From positions 1 to 6,276 of the forward strand of contig DATJZH010000058.1 of NCBI GenBank assembly GCA_035499215.1: DNA of 6,276 nt, read 5' to 3'. The position numbers and the translations under genes were made by a program. The stretch comes from DATJZH01 sp035499215 (GTDB lineage: Bacteria > Actinomycetota > Actinomycetes > Streptosporangiales > Streptosporangiaceae). The notes beneath the pieces were generated by a model. It was given only the letters and a program-made list of their open reading frames with translations, ran no database searches and had not been told where the DNA came from. Below are positions 5,817-6,276 of the stretch, piece by piece; position 1 is the first letter of the stretch, and each line of letters opens with the position of its first letter.

Positions 5817-6276
5817 CGGGCCGCTGATCCAGGTGAGCGGGCGGTCCGCCGCGGCCGCCAGCGCGCTGATGGCCTCGGGGACGAGCTCGACGACCTGGGC
5901 GGCGTGCACGATGCAGAGGTGGTAGGCGGGCACCAGGGTGACAACCCTGCGGCCCTGATCGGGCGAGCCGTCCAGGACGATGGTCCCGGTTTCGGCGATC
6001 GCAACGGCCGCTCCGGTGACCACGCCGTCGACCGTCAAGATCGTGTGCGGACAGGCCGTCGTCGGTCACGATCTCGATGCAGTCCGGCAGCGCTGCCCGG
6101 TCGATGCCGGGCGGCACGACGATCCGCGTGCCCCGCGCTCGGCCAGGGCCGCGACGGCCGCGGCGCCCAGTTCGGCGGGCGCGGCGCGCCGGACCAGGGC
6201 GCGGTAGTCGGCCAGCCGCTCGGCCAGCAGGTCAAGCAGCGGGCCTGGCGCGAGGTTTCCCCGCGTCCGGAACCGG
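5733..6276 (-). pseudogene. lutC: LutC / LUD-domain lactate utilisation protein, frameshifted, 5' end beyond window
   Basis: LutC works with LutA and LutB in iron-sulfur-dependent oxidation of L-lactate to pyruvate. The C-terminal 100 residues are clear: VTGAAVAIAETGTIVLDG, LVPAYHLCIVHAAQVVE, LTWISGPSATSD and RVEGVHGPRTLEV. Upstream the homology changes frame twice. From 6275 to about 6126 it is in the same frame as the C-terminus (LLDLLAERLADYRALVRRAA, ending AERGAR). From about 6125 to 6036 it continues one frame over (RIVVPPGIDRAALPDC, IEIVTDDGLSAHDLD). It then returns for VDGVVTG. One missing base near 6125 and one extra (or two missing) near 6033 explain this. About 180 residues are visible; roughly the first 35-40 lie outside. 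Either a decaying gene or two sequence errors: the intact protein-level similarity on both sides favours errors or very recent damage. lutA and lutB would be expected just to the right. Confidence 0.85.

Noticed and set aside
5803..6117. A separate minus-strand gene in the second frame at the right end
   Set aside because: Only its first 28 or so residues look like protein, and these match the middle of LutC; the remainder is an out-of-frame reading of the lutC C-terminal part.

Overview
This is a high-GC window with strong third-position GC bias. Its gene set (a luciferase-like F420-type oxidoreductase, a Gfo/Idh/MocA dehydrogenase, a lipobox-bearing alpha/beta hydrolase, a UbiE-like methyltransferase and a LutC/LUD protein) points to the chromosome of an actinomycete, perhaps a soil mycelial lineage. 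The genus cannot be fixed from the sequence. There is no rRNA, tRNA, CRISPR array, transposase or phage gene.

Layout, left to right. Positions 1-773 hold no convincing gene; they carry short tandem repeats, a lower-GC stretch (about 270-365) and a strong 16-position hairpin (461-503). A small unknown protein (774-1097, two CxxH motifs, good Shine-Dalgarno) is joined by a TGATG stop/start overlap to an LLM-class flavin/F420 oxidoreductase (1097-2023). After 188 bp comes a Gfo/Idh/MocA dehydrogenase of the dihydrodiol-dehydrogenase type (2212-3216). A probable small repeat-tailed protein (3397-3645) converges on a minus-strand secreted lipoprotein hydrolase (3637-4689). The divergent spacer 4690-4919 is AT-rich and carries most of the visible regulatory DNA: a 7-bp-arm palindrome over a candidate hydrolase promoter, a repeated 15-mer, 11-nt-phased direct repeats, and a promoter for the class I methyltransferase (4920-5816). 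The right end is the C-terminal part of a minus-strand lutC gene that runs off the window and is broken by two frameshifts.

Working together: the small protein and the LLM oxidoreductase look like one translationally coupled unit. The hydrolase and the methyltransferase share a divergent control region, which may mean shared regulation but does not prove a shared pathway. The lutC fragment would be the last gene of a lactate-utilisation (lutABC) operon lying to the right. I do not see a defence system or other new multi-gene system. The most unusual features are the antisense overlap of the methyltransferase and lutC 3' ends, the paired frameshifts in lutC, and the coupled CxxH small protein.
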